The notes under the pieces are model-generated. The model was not told the origin of the DNA. It saw only the letters and a list, made by a program, of their open reading frames with translations, and ran no database searches. This document shows positions 25,240 to 32,945 of a DNA stretch of 51,889 bases, one piece after another. The number at the start of each line of letters is the position of its first letter. Position 1 is the stretch's first letter. Position numbers and translations under genes: made by a program. Origin of the DNA: Planctomycetota bacterium (GTDB lineage Bacteria > Planctomycetota > Phycisphaerae > Sedimentisphaerales > Anaerobacaceae); the NCBI GenBank assembly GCA_030605475.1, contig JAUWIG010000008.1:1-51889 (forward strand), read 5' to 3'.

Positions 25240-25274
25240 TTGATTATTGATTACTGGTTATCAATTACCAATGC
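25240..25274. repeat. 7-bp-period array overlapping the cysK stop
   Basis: Units TTGATTA (25240-25246), TTGATTA, CTGGTTA, TCAATTA and CCAATGC (to 25274) run in perfect 7-base steps. The array includes the cysK stop codon and encodes its last residues (ALVIDNQ). The extreme C-terminus of CysK is therefore made of repeat sequence. Confidence 0.8.
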
Positions 25275-26213
25275 TTCTTTGTCCTCTTGTAATTGGTCAA
25301 ACATTTCGGTCGAGATATATCTCTCTCCGGTATCGGGCAAAATCACCACTATTGTTTTGCCTTCATTTTCCGGGCGCTGCGAAACCTGTATTGCCGCCCA
25401 CATTGCCGCACCAGAGCTTACCCCTGCTAATATTCCCTCTTTCGCCGCCAATTGCCGGGCCGTTTTCATGGCGTCATCGTTTGAGACCTGTATAATCTCA
25501 TCGATTATCTCAGCATTCAACACTTTCGGCATGAATCCGGCCCCGATACCCTGTATTTTATGCGGACCGCCCTTGCCGCCCGACAGAACCGGCGAATCTT
25601 TCGGCTCCACTGCTATCACCTTTAGGCTTTTATTACGTTGTTTTAATGCTTCGCCGCAGCCGGTTAGCGTTCCACCAGTCCCGACGCCCGCAACAAAAAT
25701 GTCAACCTTGCCATCACTATCTATCAAAATCTCTTTTGCCGTGGTTTCCCTGTGGATTTGCGGATTTGCAGGGTTGTTAAACTGTTGGGGCATAAAGGCA
25801 TTAGGATTCTGGGACACCAGTTGTTCGGCTTCTTCTACCGCCCCCGCCATACCACGCTCGGCTGGCGTCAGCACAATTTCTGCACCAAACAACCGCAGCA
25901 GTTTACTTCTCTCGATGCTCATCGATTCGGGCATAGTCAATATCAATTTGTATCCCTTTGCAGCACAGATGCAGGCAAGTCCTATACCGGTATTGCCGCT
26001 GGTCGGTTCAATTATAACGGTCTCTGATTTTATCAGCCCATTCTTTTCTGCCGCCTCTATCATTGACAATGCAATCCTGTCTTTTACACTCCCGCAGGGA
26101 TTAAATGATTCGAGCTTGGCCAGAATGATTGCCCTGCTGTCACCTAACTTATTGATTTGAACCAATGGCGTAAACCCGACTGCTGCTGTTATATCTTCGA
26201 ATATAGCGCTCAT
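25251..26213 (-). CDS. cysK: CysK, cysteine synthase (O-acetylserine sulfhydrylase)
   Basis: 320 residues. PLP-binding Lys44 lies in [23 protein letters not shown] binds the cofactor phosphate with neighbours, and GTGGTLTG and SSGAAMWAA are further family motifs. It makes cysteine from O-acetylserine and sulphide. It is the first enzyme gene after the Rrf2-type regulator, 36 bases away, so it is probably controlled by that regulator. The last residues come from a 7-bp repeat array, replacing the usual C-terminal sequence by which CysE docks. Confidence 0.96.
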   Translation of the reverse strand: MSAIFEDITAAVGFTPLVQINKLGDSRAIILAKLESFNPCGSVKDRIALSMIEAAEKNGLIKSETVIIEPTSGNTGIGLACICAAKGYKLILTMPESMSIERSKLLRLFGAEIVLTPAERGMAGAVEEAEQLVSQNPNAFMPQQFNNPANPQIHRETTAKEILIDSDGKVDIFVAGVGTGGTLTGCGEALKQRNKSLKVIAVEPKDSPVLSGGKGGPHKIQGIGAGFMPKVLNAEIIDEIIQVSNDDAMKTARQLAAKEGILAGVSSGAAMWAAIQVSQRPENEGKTIVVILPDTGERYISTEMFDQLQEDKEALVIDNQ

Positions 26214-26249
26214 ACTTTTCCCCTTATCTGTCTATATCTGATAATCTAA

Positions 26250-26669
26250 CTAAACTTTTTTATCTTTTGCCCTGTCAACCAAATCCTGCAGCGTTATCGA
26301 TTGCAGGATATTTTCTATTGCCTCTTGCACCTGTGCCCAGACCTGCCTTGTCACGCAATCGGCAGCTCGTGCACAGTAACTTTCATTTTCAACGCACTCA
26401 ACAGTAGCCACAGGCCCCTCGAAAGCATTGAAAACATCACCAAGTTTAATCTGATTCGGCGGCTTAGCAAGAATATATCCCCCTTTGGAGCCTCTAATAC
26501 TTTTCACAAATCCTGCTGATTTGAGCACGGCCATTAATTGTTCCAGATACTTGACGGATATGTCCTGACGCTGGGCAATGGTTTTGATTTGCACAGGCCC
26601 CTCGCCGTGGTTCTCAGCCAGTTCTAATATAGCTCTCATCCCGTATCTGGTCCGACTTGAAAGTTTCAT
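26250..26669 (-). CDS. Rrf2-family regulator (IscR/CymR-like)
   Basis: 139 residues. The winged-helix N-terminus KLSSRTRYGMRAILELAEN and the recognition-helix region ISVKYLEQLMAVLKSAGFVKSIRGSKGGYILAKP are typical Rrf2. Three cysteines, Cys92, Cys99 and Cys105, occupy the cluster-binding loop seen in IscR, with slightly different spacing (x6, x5). It heads an operon of cysteine and Fe-S genes, so it plausibly senses Fe-S or cysteine status as IscR or CymR do. A palindrome overlapping its own promoter suggests autoregulation. The ATG has AGGAGA just upstream. Confidence 0.92.
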   Translation of the reverse strand: MKLSSRTRYGMRAILELAENHGEGPVQIKTIAQRQDISVKYLEQLMAVLKSAGFVKSIRGSKGGYILAKPPNQIKLGDVFNAFEGPVATVECVENESYCARAADCVTRQVWAQVQEAIENILQSITLQDLVDRAKDKKV

Positions 26670-26686
26670 AACCTATCTCCTGCTAT

Positions 26687-26724
26687 TCCTACTGTATTAG
26701 TAGGATATTATGCAAAATTGTCAA
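26687..26724 (-). promoter_or_regulatory. Operon promoter with Rrf2-type operator
   Basis: On the minus strand, -35 TTGACA lies at 26724-26719, and 17 bases on a weak -10 ACTAAT at 26701-26696. A palindrome TCCTACT-N5-AGTAGGA (26687-26705) overlaps the -10 and the likely start site. Its size and CCTAC/GTAGG arms resemble operators of Rrf2-family proteins, and the first gene downstream encodes one. Confidence 0.65.
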
Positions 26725-26823
26725 CCTTTGTTTGCAAAAAAACTGAAAAATTAGCGAAAAATTTGAAAAAAAGCTCATAATTGTGAGTTTGCAGCTCATA
26801 GATGCCAAATTATAGACCCCGAG

Positions 26824-26878
26824 TTCCGAACGGAATTTTATCAATTTACTTGACAAATTAACCAACCACCCTTAGGAT
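26824..26878 (+). promoter_or_regulatory. Candidate promoter and palindrome before the glycosyltransferase gene
   Basis: TTGACA (26850-26855) and TAGGAT (26873-26878) are 17 bases apart, 43 bases before the chosen ATG. A short palindrome TTCCGAACGGAA (about 26824-26835) lies just upstream and could be an operator or chance. The divergent Rrf2 promoter is about 125 bases away. Confidence 0.45.
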
Positions 26879-26921
26879 TATAGCATTGAGTTTACAGCTA
26901 TTTCAAAAGGGGATGTTAGGG

Positions 26922-29306
26922 ATGGCAAAAGGTTCCACTAAGAAGGTGGCGTTTATTTCTTCTTACCCACCGAGGAAATGTGGAATCGCAACTTTTACTT
27001 CGGACCTTATCAAAAATACCGCTTTAGCTGCAAATGGTGAATTCGAACCGTTGGTGGTTGCGATGCGGTCAGAAGACCAAAAATACAATGACCCTGTCAA
27101 GTTTGAAATCCGCCAGGACGTGAAAAATGATTATATTTGTGCCGCCGATTATATCAATTTCAGTCACGTTGACTTGGTTTCTCTCCAGCACGAGTTTGGC
27201 TTGTTTGGCGGCGAAGCCGGCTCATATCTAAGCTTGTTACTCAATAGGCTGAAAACACCCATAATAACAACCCTTCACACCGTACTTGATGACCCAAGCC
27301 CGGCTTACCGAAGGTCCTTAGTTGACGTCTGCAACGCTTCTTACAAAGTAATCACTATGAATGAACGCGGCATCACAATGCTGGCCGACATCTATGGAAT
27401 AACCGGAAAAAAAGTCCAACTGGTCCCACACGGCATACCGGATTTACCTTTCGTTGACAACAACTACTACAAGTACAAATTCGGCATGCAAGGCCGAAGA
27501 ACTATTTTGACGTTCGGTCTGCTTAGTAAGAACAAAGGCATAGAGGTTATCCTGAAAGCTATGCCAACTATTGTTGAGGCTGTTCCTTCTGTTTTGTACG
27601 TAATCCTCGGAATGACGCATCCATTTGTATTGAAGCAAGATGGTGAATCTTATAGACTCAGTTTGCAGCGAATGGTAAAAGAATTAGGCCTCCAGGAGCA
27701 TGTCATCTTTCATAACAGGTTTGTAGATGACGAAGAACTTCATAACTTTTTATGTTCAGCCGACATCTATACCACCACGTATCTAAACAGGGAACAATTG
27801 ACCAGCGGCACATTATCCTTTGCGGTTGGAACAGGAAAGGCCGTTGTCTCAACACCTTATTGGGCGGCTATGGAACTATTGTCTGATGGCCGAGGAAAAC
27901 TGGTGCCATTCGGCAATTCCACCCAAACGGCTGAAGCAATAGTGGAAATACTTCGGGATGATTCGTTATTTTATTCCCTGCGAAGACGGGCATACGACTA
28001 TGGCAGGTCAAGAACCTGGCCCAAAACCGGACAGGTCTACTGGAAATTATTTAGCGCAAAACGACTACCGCTGCGCATCACCATCAAAACCACGCCATCA
28101 ATGGCCGAAACAATATCAACTATTGAGATCCCTGAACCGTCATTAGCACACCTAAAAAGGCTGACCGACGATACAGGACTGTCTCAGCACGCCAAATTTA
28201 CGGTCCCAAATCGCGAATATGGATACTGCACAGATGACAATGCAAGGGCCGTAATTGCAATGGCCGAGTATTACGCACAATACCCTGAGCCGGAAGCACT
28301 CCAGCTCTTCGATACATATCTGTCCTTTACACTGCACGCGCAAAATAGCAACGGCTCAGTCAGAAACTTTATGAATTTTGACAGAACCTGGCTAAAAAAA
28401 GAGCCTGTCAATGACGCCCTCGGAAGACTATTGTGGGCCTTGGGAACGGTTATGGCAAAACCGCCTTCATCTTTGTATTTATCGACAATCAAAGACCACT
28501 TTGATAAGTCCGTAAAACACATCGCCAAGAAGTCTCCAAGAGGTATGGCATATTCGATAATTGGTATGTCCGATTATCTCAAGCAGTTCCCGGGAGCCAG
28601 TGATATCAAACGCCAGCTGGTAATAGCTGCGGACAAATTGGTAGCTCTGTACGAAAGAAAGAATCGCCCCGATTGGCAGTGGTTTGAGGATGCGCTAACT
28701 TATGACAATGCTATTTTGCCATACGCAGTGTTTGTTGCAGGATTAACTTTTGAGAACGAAAAATACATAGAAGTTGCGGAAAAAACGGGTGAGTTCTTGT
28801 TGGCAAACACCTTCAATGGTGACCATTTCAGCTTTGTCGGCTGCAAAGGATGGTATGAGTGTGGAGGCACAAAGGCCGCATTTGACCAGCAACCGATAGA
28901 AGTTGCAAGTACCGTTATGATGCTAAGGGCTGCTTATGATGCCACGGAAAACACCAGATTCCTAACATTGCAGAGAAAAGCGTTTGATTGGTTCCTCGGA
29001 GAAAACGATTTGCACATCCCACTCTACGACTTTAGAACAAAAGGATGTAATGATGGCCTTGTACCTGGGGGAGTTAATGTCAATCAGGGCGCAGAGAGCA
29101 CAATCAGCTTTTTGTTGAGCCTGTTGGCCATAGCCGAAAGTTACGCCATAGTTGACAAAATCGCTGCGACTGCAGGTGTATCGCGGAAAATAACTACCTC
29201 ACAACAAGCCAGTGCCAAAAAGCAAGCAGTTAAAAGACCAGCACCGATAAAAGATATATCTACCAAAGCCAAACCCGAAAAAGACCAGGTCGAAGAGCCT
29301 GTCTGA
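26922..29306 (+). CDS. Glycosyltransferase family 4-like protein fused to a predicted alpha/alpha-toroid domain
   Basis: 794 residues from ATG 26922 (AAGGGG site 9 bases upstream; ATG 26913 is also possible). Residues about 1-380 form a GT-B glycosyltransferase: N-terminal VAFISSYPPRKCGIATFTSDL, QHEFGLFGG, VPHGIPDLPF, LTFGLLSKNKGIEVILKAMP, and an acceptor/donor site around GTGKAVVSTPYWAAMELL. After a short linker, about 410-760 is rich in helices with aromatic motifs (YGYCTDDNARAVIAMAEYY, DWQWFEDALTYDNAILPYA, FDQQPIEVASTVMMLRAAYD), like six-hairpin glycosidases. The tail is Lys/Pro-rich and disordered. It probably makes a glycan and the second domain acts on or binds it. The substrate is unknown. 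Confidence 0.75.
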   Translation: MAKGSTKKVAFISSYPPRKCGIATFTSDLIKNTALAANGEFEPLVVAMRSEDQKYNDPVKFEIRQDVKNDYICAADYINFSHVDLVSLQHEFGLFGGEAGSYLSLLLNRLKTPIITTLHTVLDDPSPAYRRSLVDVCNASYKVITMNERGITMLADIYGITGKKVQLVPHGIPDLPFVDNNYYKYKFGMQGRRTILTFGLLSKNKGIEVILKAMPTIVEAVPSVLYVILGMTHPFVLKQDGESYRLSLQRMVKELGLQEHVIFHNRFVDDEELHNFLCSADIYTTTYLNREQLTSGTLSFAVGTGKAVVSTPYWAAMELLSDGRGKLVPFGNSTQTAEAIVEILRDDSLFYSLRRRAYDYGRSRTWPKTGQVYWKLFSAKRLPLRITIKTTPSMAETISTIEIPEPSLAHLKRLTDDTGLSQHAKFTVPNREYGYCTDDNARAVIAMAEYYAQYPEPEALQLFDTYLSFTLHAQNSNGSVRNFMNFDRTWLKKEPVNDALGRLLWALGTVMAKPPSSLYLSTIKDHFDKSVKHIAKKSPRGMAYSIIGMSDYLKQFPGASDIKRQLVIAADKLVALYERKNRPDWQWFEDALTYDNAILPYAVFVAGLTFENEKYIEVAEKTGEFLLANTFNGDHFSFVGCKGWYECGGTKAAFDQQPIEVASTVMMLRAAYDATENTRFLTLQRKAFDWFLGENDLHIPLYDFRTKGCNDGLVPGGVNVNQGAESTISFLLSLLAIAESYAIVDKIAATAGVSRKITTSQQASAKKQAVKRPAPIKDISTKAKPEKDQVEEPV

Positions 29307-29330
29307 CCCAGCTTCTCTATTTAATTGTAA

Positions 29331-29420
29331 AAGAGCACTGCCTGCTACATAGATAAAAAACCACGACTTGCGGAAAGGCCCAGTGACCACACTCCTGTTG
29401 TTGCTGAGTTTAATTGGTAA
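29331..29420 (+). pseudogene. Exonuclease III (xthA) 3'-end remnant
   Basis: The plus strand encodes about 29 residues ending CYIDKKPRLAERPSDHTPVVAEFNW and a stop. RPSDHxPVxAEF is the C-terminal hallmark of exonuclease III, containing its catalytic His. The frame is closed by a stop just upstream, so only the gene's end survives. A second remnant at 47364-47470, opposite strand, matches about 80 bases. The rest of the 29307-29526 spacer holds only the next promoter. Confidence 0.7.
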
Positions 29421-29444
29421 ATAAAGGGAAATTTAATCTAATTG

Positions 29445-29473
29445 TTGATAGTGGCTTGCGGGCAGGGTATAAT
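29445..29473 (+). promoter_or_regulatory. Promoter of the PIN-TRAM protein gene
   Basis: TTGATA (29445-29450) and a perfect TATAAT (29468-29473) are separated by exactly 17 bases. A GGGAGG ribosome-binding site lies about 10 bases before the ATG at 29527. Confidence 0.8.
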
Positions 29474-29526
29474 AGCAGCGATTATAAAAGAAAAATTGGA
29501 ATCATATTTTTGGGAGGTCTATAGCT

Positions 29527-30633
29527 ATGTTACTTTGGGTTTTCAGAGCCATCGTCGCTATCGTTATTGTTGCAGTTTTAGTGGTTCACTTGGGTTTGCC
29601 TTCGGTTTCAGGCGAGCCCGGCAGAGCAAATTTTAACGCAATCCTTTGGAGCGGAGTGGGGCTGGCGCTGGTCGCTTTTTGTGTCGATGTCTTTACGCCG
29701 AAGAAGTCTCTGGCTGCGCTGGCGGGAGTGTTTTTCGGGCTTTTGGTGGGAATGTTTTTCAGTTGGGCCCTGGCACCGGTGCTCGATATGGTAAATGAGA
29801 TTTATTATTTGGGCTTAAGCGAAGCAGCCGTTCAGGCAATCAAATGGATAATGGGGATATGTATATGTTATCTTGTCGTCAGTGTTGTGATTCGGACCAA
29901 GGATGATGTCCGTTTTGTGGTGCCTTATGTTGAATTCACCAAGCAGACCAAAGGCGCCAGGCCGTTGATTTTGGATACGTCGGCAATCATTGATGGTCGG
30001 ATAGCAGACTTGTGCAGGAGCAAACTGCTTGACGCTCCGCTGATTGTTCCGCGCTTTGTTCTCAATGAGCTGCACCTGATAGCCGATTCACCGGACAAGC
30101 TTAAGCGTAGCCGCGGCAGACGGGGGCTCGATATACTTAAAGAAATGCAGACAAGCCCTGTTATTGATGTGGAGATTGATGACACCATCATTTCCGAAAC
30201 CGAGGATATCAAAGGTGTGGACCAGAAACTGGTTGTATTTACCAAGAACTGCAACGGGCGACTGGCGACGACGGACTATAACCTCACCAAGGTTGCACAG
30301 GTACGCGATGTTGACGTAATGAATATAAACAACCTCGCCAATTCGCTAAAGAGAATTGCTCTGCCTGGTGAGTCTATGGAAGTTAAGATTATAAAGGCCG
30401 GCGAAGAGGCGGAGCAGGGTATTGGTTATCTCGATGATGGGACGATGGTTGTTGTTGAAGACGCTCGCGATAAGATTGGGCGAGAGCTGGTCATTAGCGT
30501 AACCAGTTCTCTGCAGACTTCGGCCGGCAAGATGATTTTCGGCAAGTTCGAGAGATTCATGCAGAAGACGGACAATAACAGAGAGCAAGCATCGTACAGA
30601 AGGTCAAGCGAAACGAACTTTAGAAAACAATAA
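29527..30633 (+). CDS. YacL-like membrane protein with PIN and TRAM domains
   Basis: 368 residues. Four membrane helices span about residues 1-125. A PIN nuclease-like domain covers about 145-275 (LILDTSAIIDGRIADL with Asp150 and Asp156, GLDILKEMQ, KGVDQKLVVFTK, LATTDYNLTKVA). A TRAM domain follows (about 285-345, EVKIIKAGEEAEQGIGYLDDGTMVVVEDA). This is the arrangement of Bacillus YacL and relatives, with predicted membrane-bound RNA-directed function. The PIN acidic residues are present, so nuclease activity is possible. It has its own promoter and terminator, so it is probably monocistronic. Confidence 0.9.
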   Translation: MLLWVFRAIVAIVIVAVLVVHLGLPSVSGEPGRANFNAILWSGVGLALVAFCVDVFTPKKSLAALAGVFFGLLVGMFFSWALAPVLDMVNEIYYLGLSEAAVQAIKWIMGICICYLVVSVVIRTKDDVRFVVPYVEFTKQTKGARPLILDTSAIIDGRIADLCRSKLLDAPLIVPRFVLNELHLIADSPDKLKRSRGRRGLDILKEMQTSPVIDVEIDDTIISETEDIKGVDQKLVVFTKNCNGRLATTDYNLTKVAQVRDVDVMNINNLANSLKRIALPGESMEVKIIKAGEEAEQGIGYLDDGTMVVVEDARDKIGRELVISVTSSLQTSAGKMIFGKFERFMQKTDNNREQASYRRSSETNFRKQ

Positions 30634-30670
30634 AAGCTAAAAGTGCAAAAGCGGAAAATCTGGACGTCTC

Positions 30671-30706
30671 AAAAGAGCACAGGTGAAAGTTCTCGTGTGC
30701 TCTTTT
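30671..30706. terminator. Bidirectional terminator-like hairpin
   Basis: AAAAGAGCACA (30671-30681) pairs perfectly with TGTGCTCTTTT (30696-30706) across 14 bases. The A and T ends give terminator form on both strands. It lies between the convergent PIN-TRAM gene and the 30712-31401 gene. Confidence 0.8.
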
Positions 30707-30711
30707 GCTTT

Positions 30712-31401
30712 CTATTTAGACTTCAACAGGCATTTAATGAACAAAGCAATGGCCAATATTGGCCCCAAAGCAAATAGCGGCCAGTAGAAATAGGATTGAA
30801 AATCAGGCTCTGCAATGTGCCAGCCGGCAATCCAGAAAGAGACAACCACAACAAGACCGGCGAAGACAAAACCAAACCAGTCCGTCAGCGTTGCCTTAAT
30901 GGCTCTGCCGCAGGAGCAGCGGTATAGTATTATTGCGCCAAAGCTGAGCAATGTAGCGGAGACAAGAAGCGGTGCCAGCACGGGGCCGGCCCAGGCGACC
31001 GGTATTAGAAACAAAATGTCCCAATCCATAATTGAAGCCGGCCAATTGATAAGGACCTTTAGCCATACGTAGTAGAAGATATCCCAGGTCGCAAAGATGG
31101 TTGAGAAAGAGGCAAATCGCTGCAGAAGATTTCGTCCGAACAGCCAGGCGCTCGTAAAGATTAGAACCATCGTGGCAGCTTCACGCCCGATTTCAGTTAA
31201 TAAAATCCGCTTCCAAAGAGGGCTAAGGCCAAATTCGGTTAGAGGGAAGGTAAAGCCGCCAGGATGAAAGATTGTTCGCAGATAGACAACTACGGCAGCT
31301 TCAATGTACGCAAAGGCGATGCTGAACATGACAACGATGCAAAATCGTTTGAGTGTTGTTTTCAGCGGCTCGCCGGATGTATCTGGTAATTTTTCACACA
31401 T
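30712..31401 (-). CDS. Multi-pass membrane protein of unknown function downstream of ispG
   Basis: 229 residues from ATG 31401, 5 bases after the ispG stop; the frame is also open further upstream, but that part overlaps ispG. About six or seven membrane helices, with loops holding conserved-looking SPLWKRILLTEIGREAATMV and ATWDIFYYVWLKVLINWP. No enzymatic motif is recognised. Close coupling to ispG implies co-transcription but not necessarily a role in isoprenoid synthesis. A strong hairpin follows its stop. Confidence 0.7.
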   Translation of the reverse strand: MCEKLPDTSGEPLKTTLKRFCIVVMFSIAFAYIEAAVVVYLRTIFHPGGFTFPLTEFGLSPLWKRILLTEIGREAATMVLIFTSAWLFGRNLLQRFASFSTIFATWDIFYYVWLKVLINWPASIMDWDILFLIPVAWAGPVLAPLLVSATLLSFGAIILYRCSCGRAIKATLTDWFGFVFAGLVVVVSFWIAGWHIAEPDFQSYFYWPLFALGPILAIALFIKCLLKSK

Positions 31402-31406
31402 TTGCG

Positions 31407-32465
31407 TTATAGATTTTGTAATTCCTTTAGTAGGGCTGGGATAATTTTGTTTTCGCGTACTATCGATATTCTTCGGCCGTTGCGGTAGATGTAAGCTTTG
31501 TTTTTTGCGGCGCAAACGCCCAGGTCGGCGTCGGCTGCTTCGCCGGGACCATTGACAATACAGCCCATCACCGCGATACGCAGTGGTTTATCAACGCCGG
31601 CTAAGGCTTTTTTAACTCGTCGGGCTAATTTGATTACATCGATTTCAGCACGTCCACAGGTGGGACAAACGTACAGAACCGGCGTCGAGCGCTCGTACAG
31701 GCCGAGCGCGATTAGAATCTGCTTTGCAATTTTAGTTTCTATCACGGGATTGCCCGCGGCACTTACCCTGATGGTGTCGCCAATACCTTCTGCAAGCAAT
31801 GTCCCTAAAGTAATGGCTGATGGTATTTGCGCATCTTCGGGCAGCCCTGCGTGGGTCAGGCCAAGGTGGATTGGATAATCGAAGACTTCAGCGACACGGC
31901 GATTGATTGCGACCGTTCTCAAAGTGTCGCTGCTCTTTGCGCTTAGAACCAGTTGGGTGAAATCCCGGGCCTCGAAGAGCCGGACATATCTTTTCATCTC
32001 TTTTAACATCAAATCGGTTCTTCTTTCAGCCGGGACATCTTTGGTCTTGAGGTCTCTGATACTTGCTTCGTTGACGCCGATGCGAACAGCGGTTTTGTGC
32101 ATTTTGGCCGCGTCTATTATTCGCAGTATATCTTTGCGGTTTTTTATATTGCCGGGGTTAAGCCGCACTTTAGCAGCGCCTGCCTCAATCGCTTCAATAG
32201 CCCGATTGGCGCTGAAGTGGACATCGGCGATTAACGGGACATTTACCTTTTGGACGATTTTTGCAAAAGCAGCGGTATCGGCACGTCTGGGGACGGCGAT
32301 TCTCACCAATTGGCAGCCGGCCCGGACAAGTTGATTTATCTGTTTTACACAGCGGGCGATATCAACGGTGGGTACCTTCGTCATCGACTGAATGACAATA
32401 GGGGCAGCCGAGCCAATTTTAACCCGACCGACCTTGACTGTTCTGGTCTTTCTTCTTTTAATCAT
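31407..32465 (-). CDS. ispG: IspG (GcpE), HMB-PP synthase
   Basis: 352 residues, the short bacterial form. It opens with RTVKVGRVKIGSAAPIVIQSMT, then PLIADVHFSANRAIEAIEAGAAKVRLNPGN and IHLGLTHAG. The C-terminal [4Fe-4S] domain has YVCPTCGR and MGCIVNGPGEAADAD, supplying the three Cys ligands and the usual Glu region. It reduces methylerythritol cyclodiphosphate to HMB-PP in the MEP isoprenoid pathway. No other MEP gene is present here. It leads a two-gene unit with the membrane protein below. Confidence 0.97.
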   Translation of the reverse strand: MIKRRKTRTVKVGRVKIGSAAPIVIQSMTKVPTVDIARCVKQINQLVRAGCQLVRIAVPRRADTAAFAKIVQKVNVPLIADVHFSANRAIEAIEAGAAKVRLNPGNIKNRKDILRIIDAAKMHKTAVRIGVNEASIRDLKTKDVPAERRTDLMLKEMKRYVRLFEARDFTQLVLSAKSSDTLRTVAINRRVAEVFDYPIHLGLTHAGLPEDAQIPSAITLGTLLAEGIGDTIRVSAAGNPVIETKIAKQILIALGLYERSTPVLYVCPTCGRAEIDVIKLARRVKKALAGVDKPLRIAVMGCIVNGPGEAADADLGVCAAKNKAYIYRNGRRISIVRENKIIPALLKELQNL

Positions 32466-32524
32466 CTCAAAATTGTAGCCTGTTTACAGGCCCAGGGTTA
32501 TTTTTCTTACCGGCCAAAAATAAG

Positions 32525-32896
32525 TTACTCAGATAAACCATGAAAGAACACGCAAAGGCACTTTTCCTTTGAGGCCTCTAACCCGAATTTTGGCTTGCCA
32601 AGCTTGTCCATTCTGCTGAACATTTTCGTTCGCACGGCAATTCCAGTTGAGCCGATTGCAAAATCCATCGTTCCAAATGGCATGGCCTCTGTGTCGGCTA
32701 AGATGACTGCGACCTGCTTAGTTGAGGTAGGATATTTCATATTGACTGGGATTTCCCATTTAGCTTTCTTCTGCGACGTCGTTGCGTATTTTTGCAAAGA
32801 ATATACCATCTCGATATAGAGGATGTCAATGTCGATGTTCGAGGTTTTGCGGACTGATTTGGAAGCAGCAGATGAAAATTGACGTTTGAATTCATC
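32525..32896 (-). pseudogene. Probable decayed coding fragment, unknown family
   Basis: An open stretch of 124 codons on the minus strand has protein-like composition around VAVILADTEAMPFGTMDFAIGSTGIAVRTKM. No start codon precedes it up to a stop at 32899-32897, apart from ATG 32809, which lacks a ribosome-binding site. The residues before that ATG (NIDIDILYIE) also look coding, which suggests a lost 5' end. The end (EKCLCVFFHGLSE) looks like read-through into a common intergenic repeat. The rest of 32466-32945 holds nothing recognisable. Confidence 0.35.
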
Positions 32897-32945
32897 TCAG
32901 CTATAGTATTGGCGGATTTCTTGGCTGTAAAACTAAAGTATCAAT

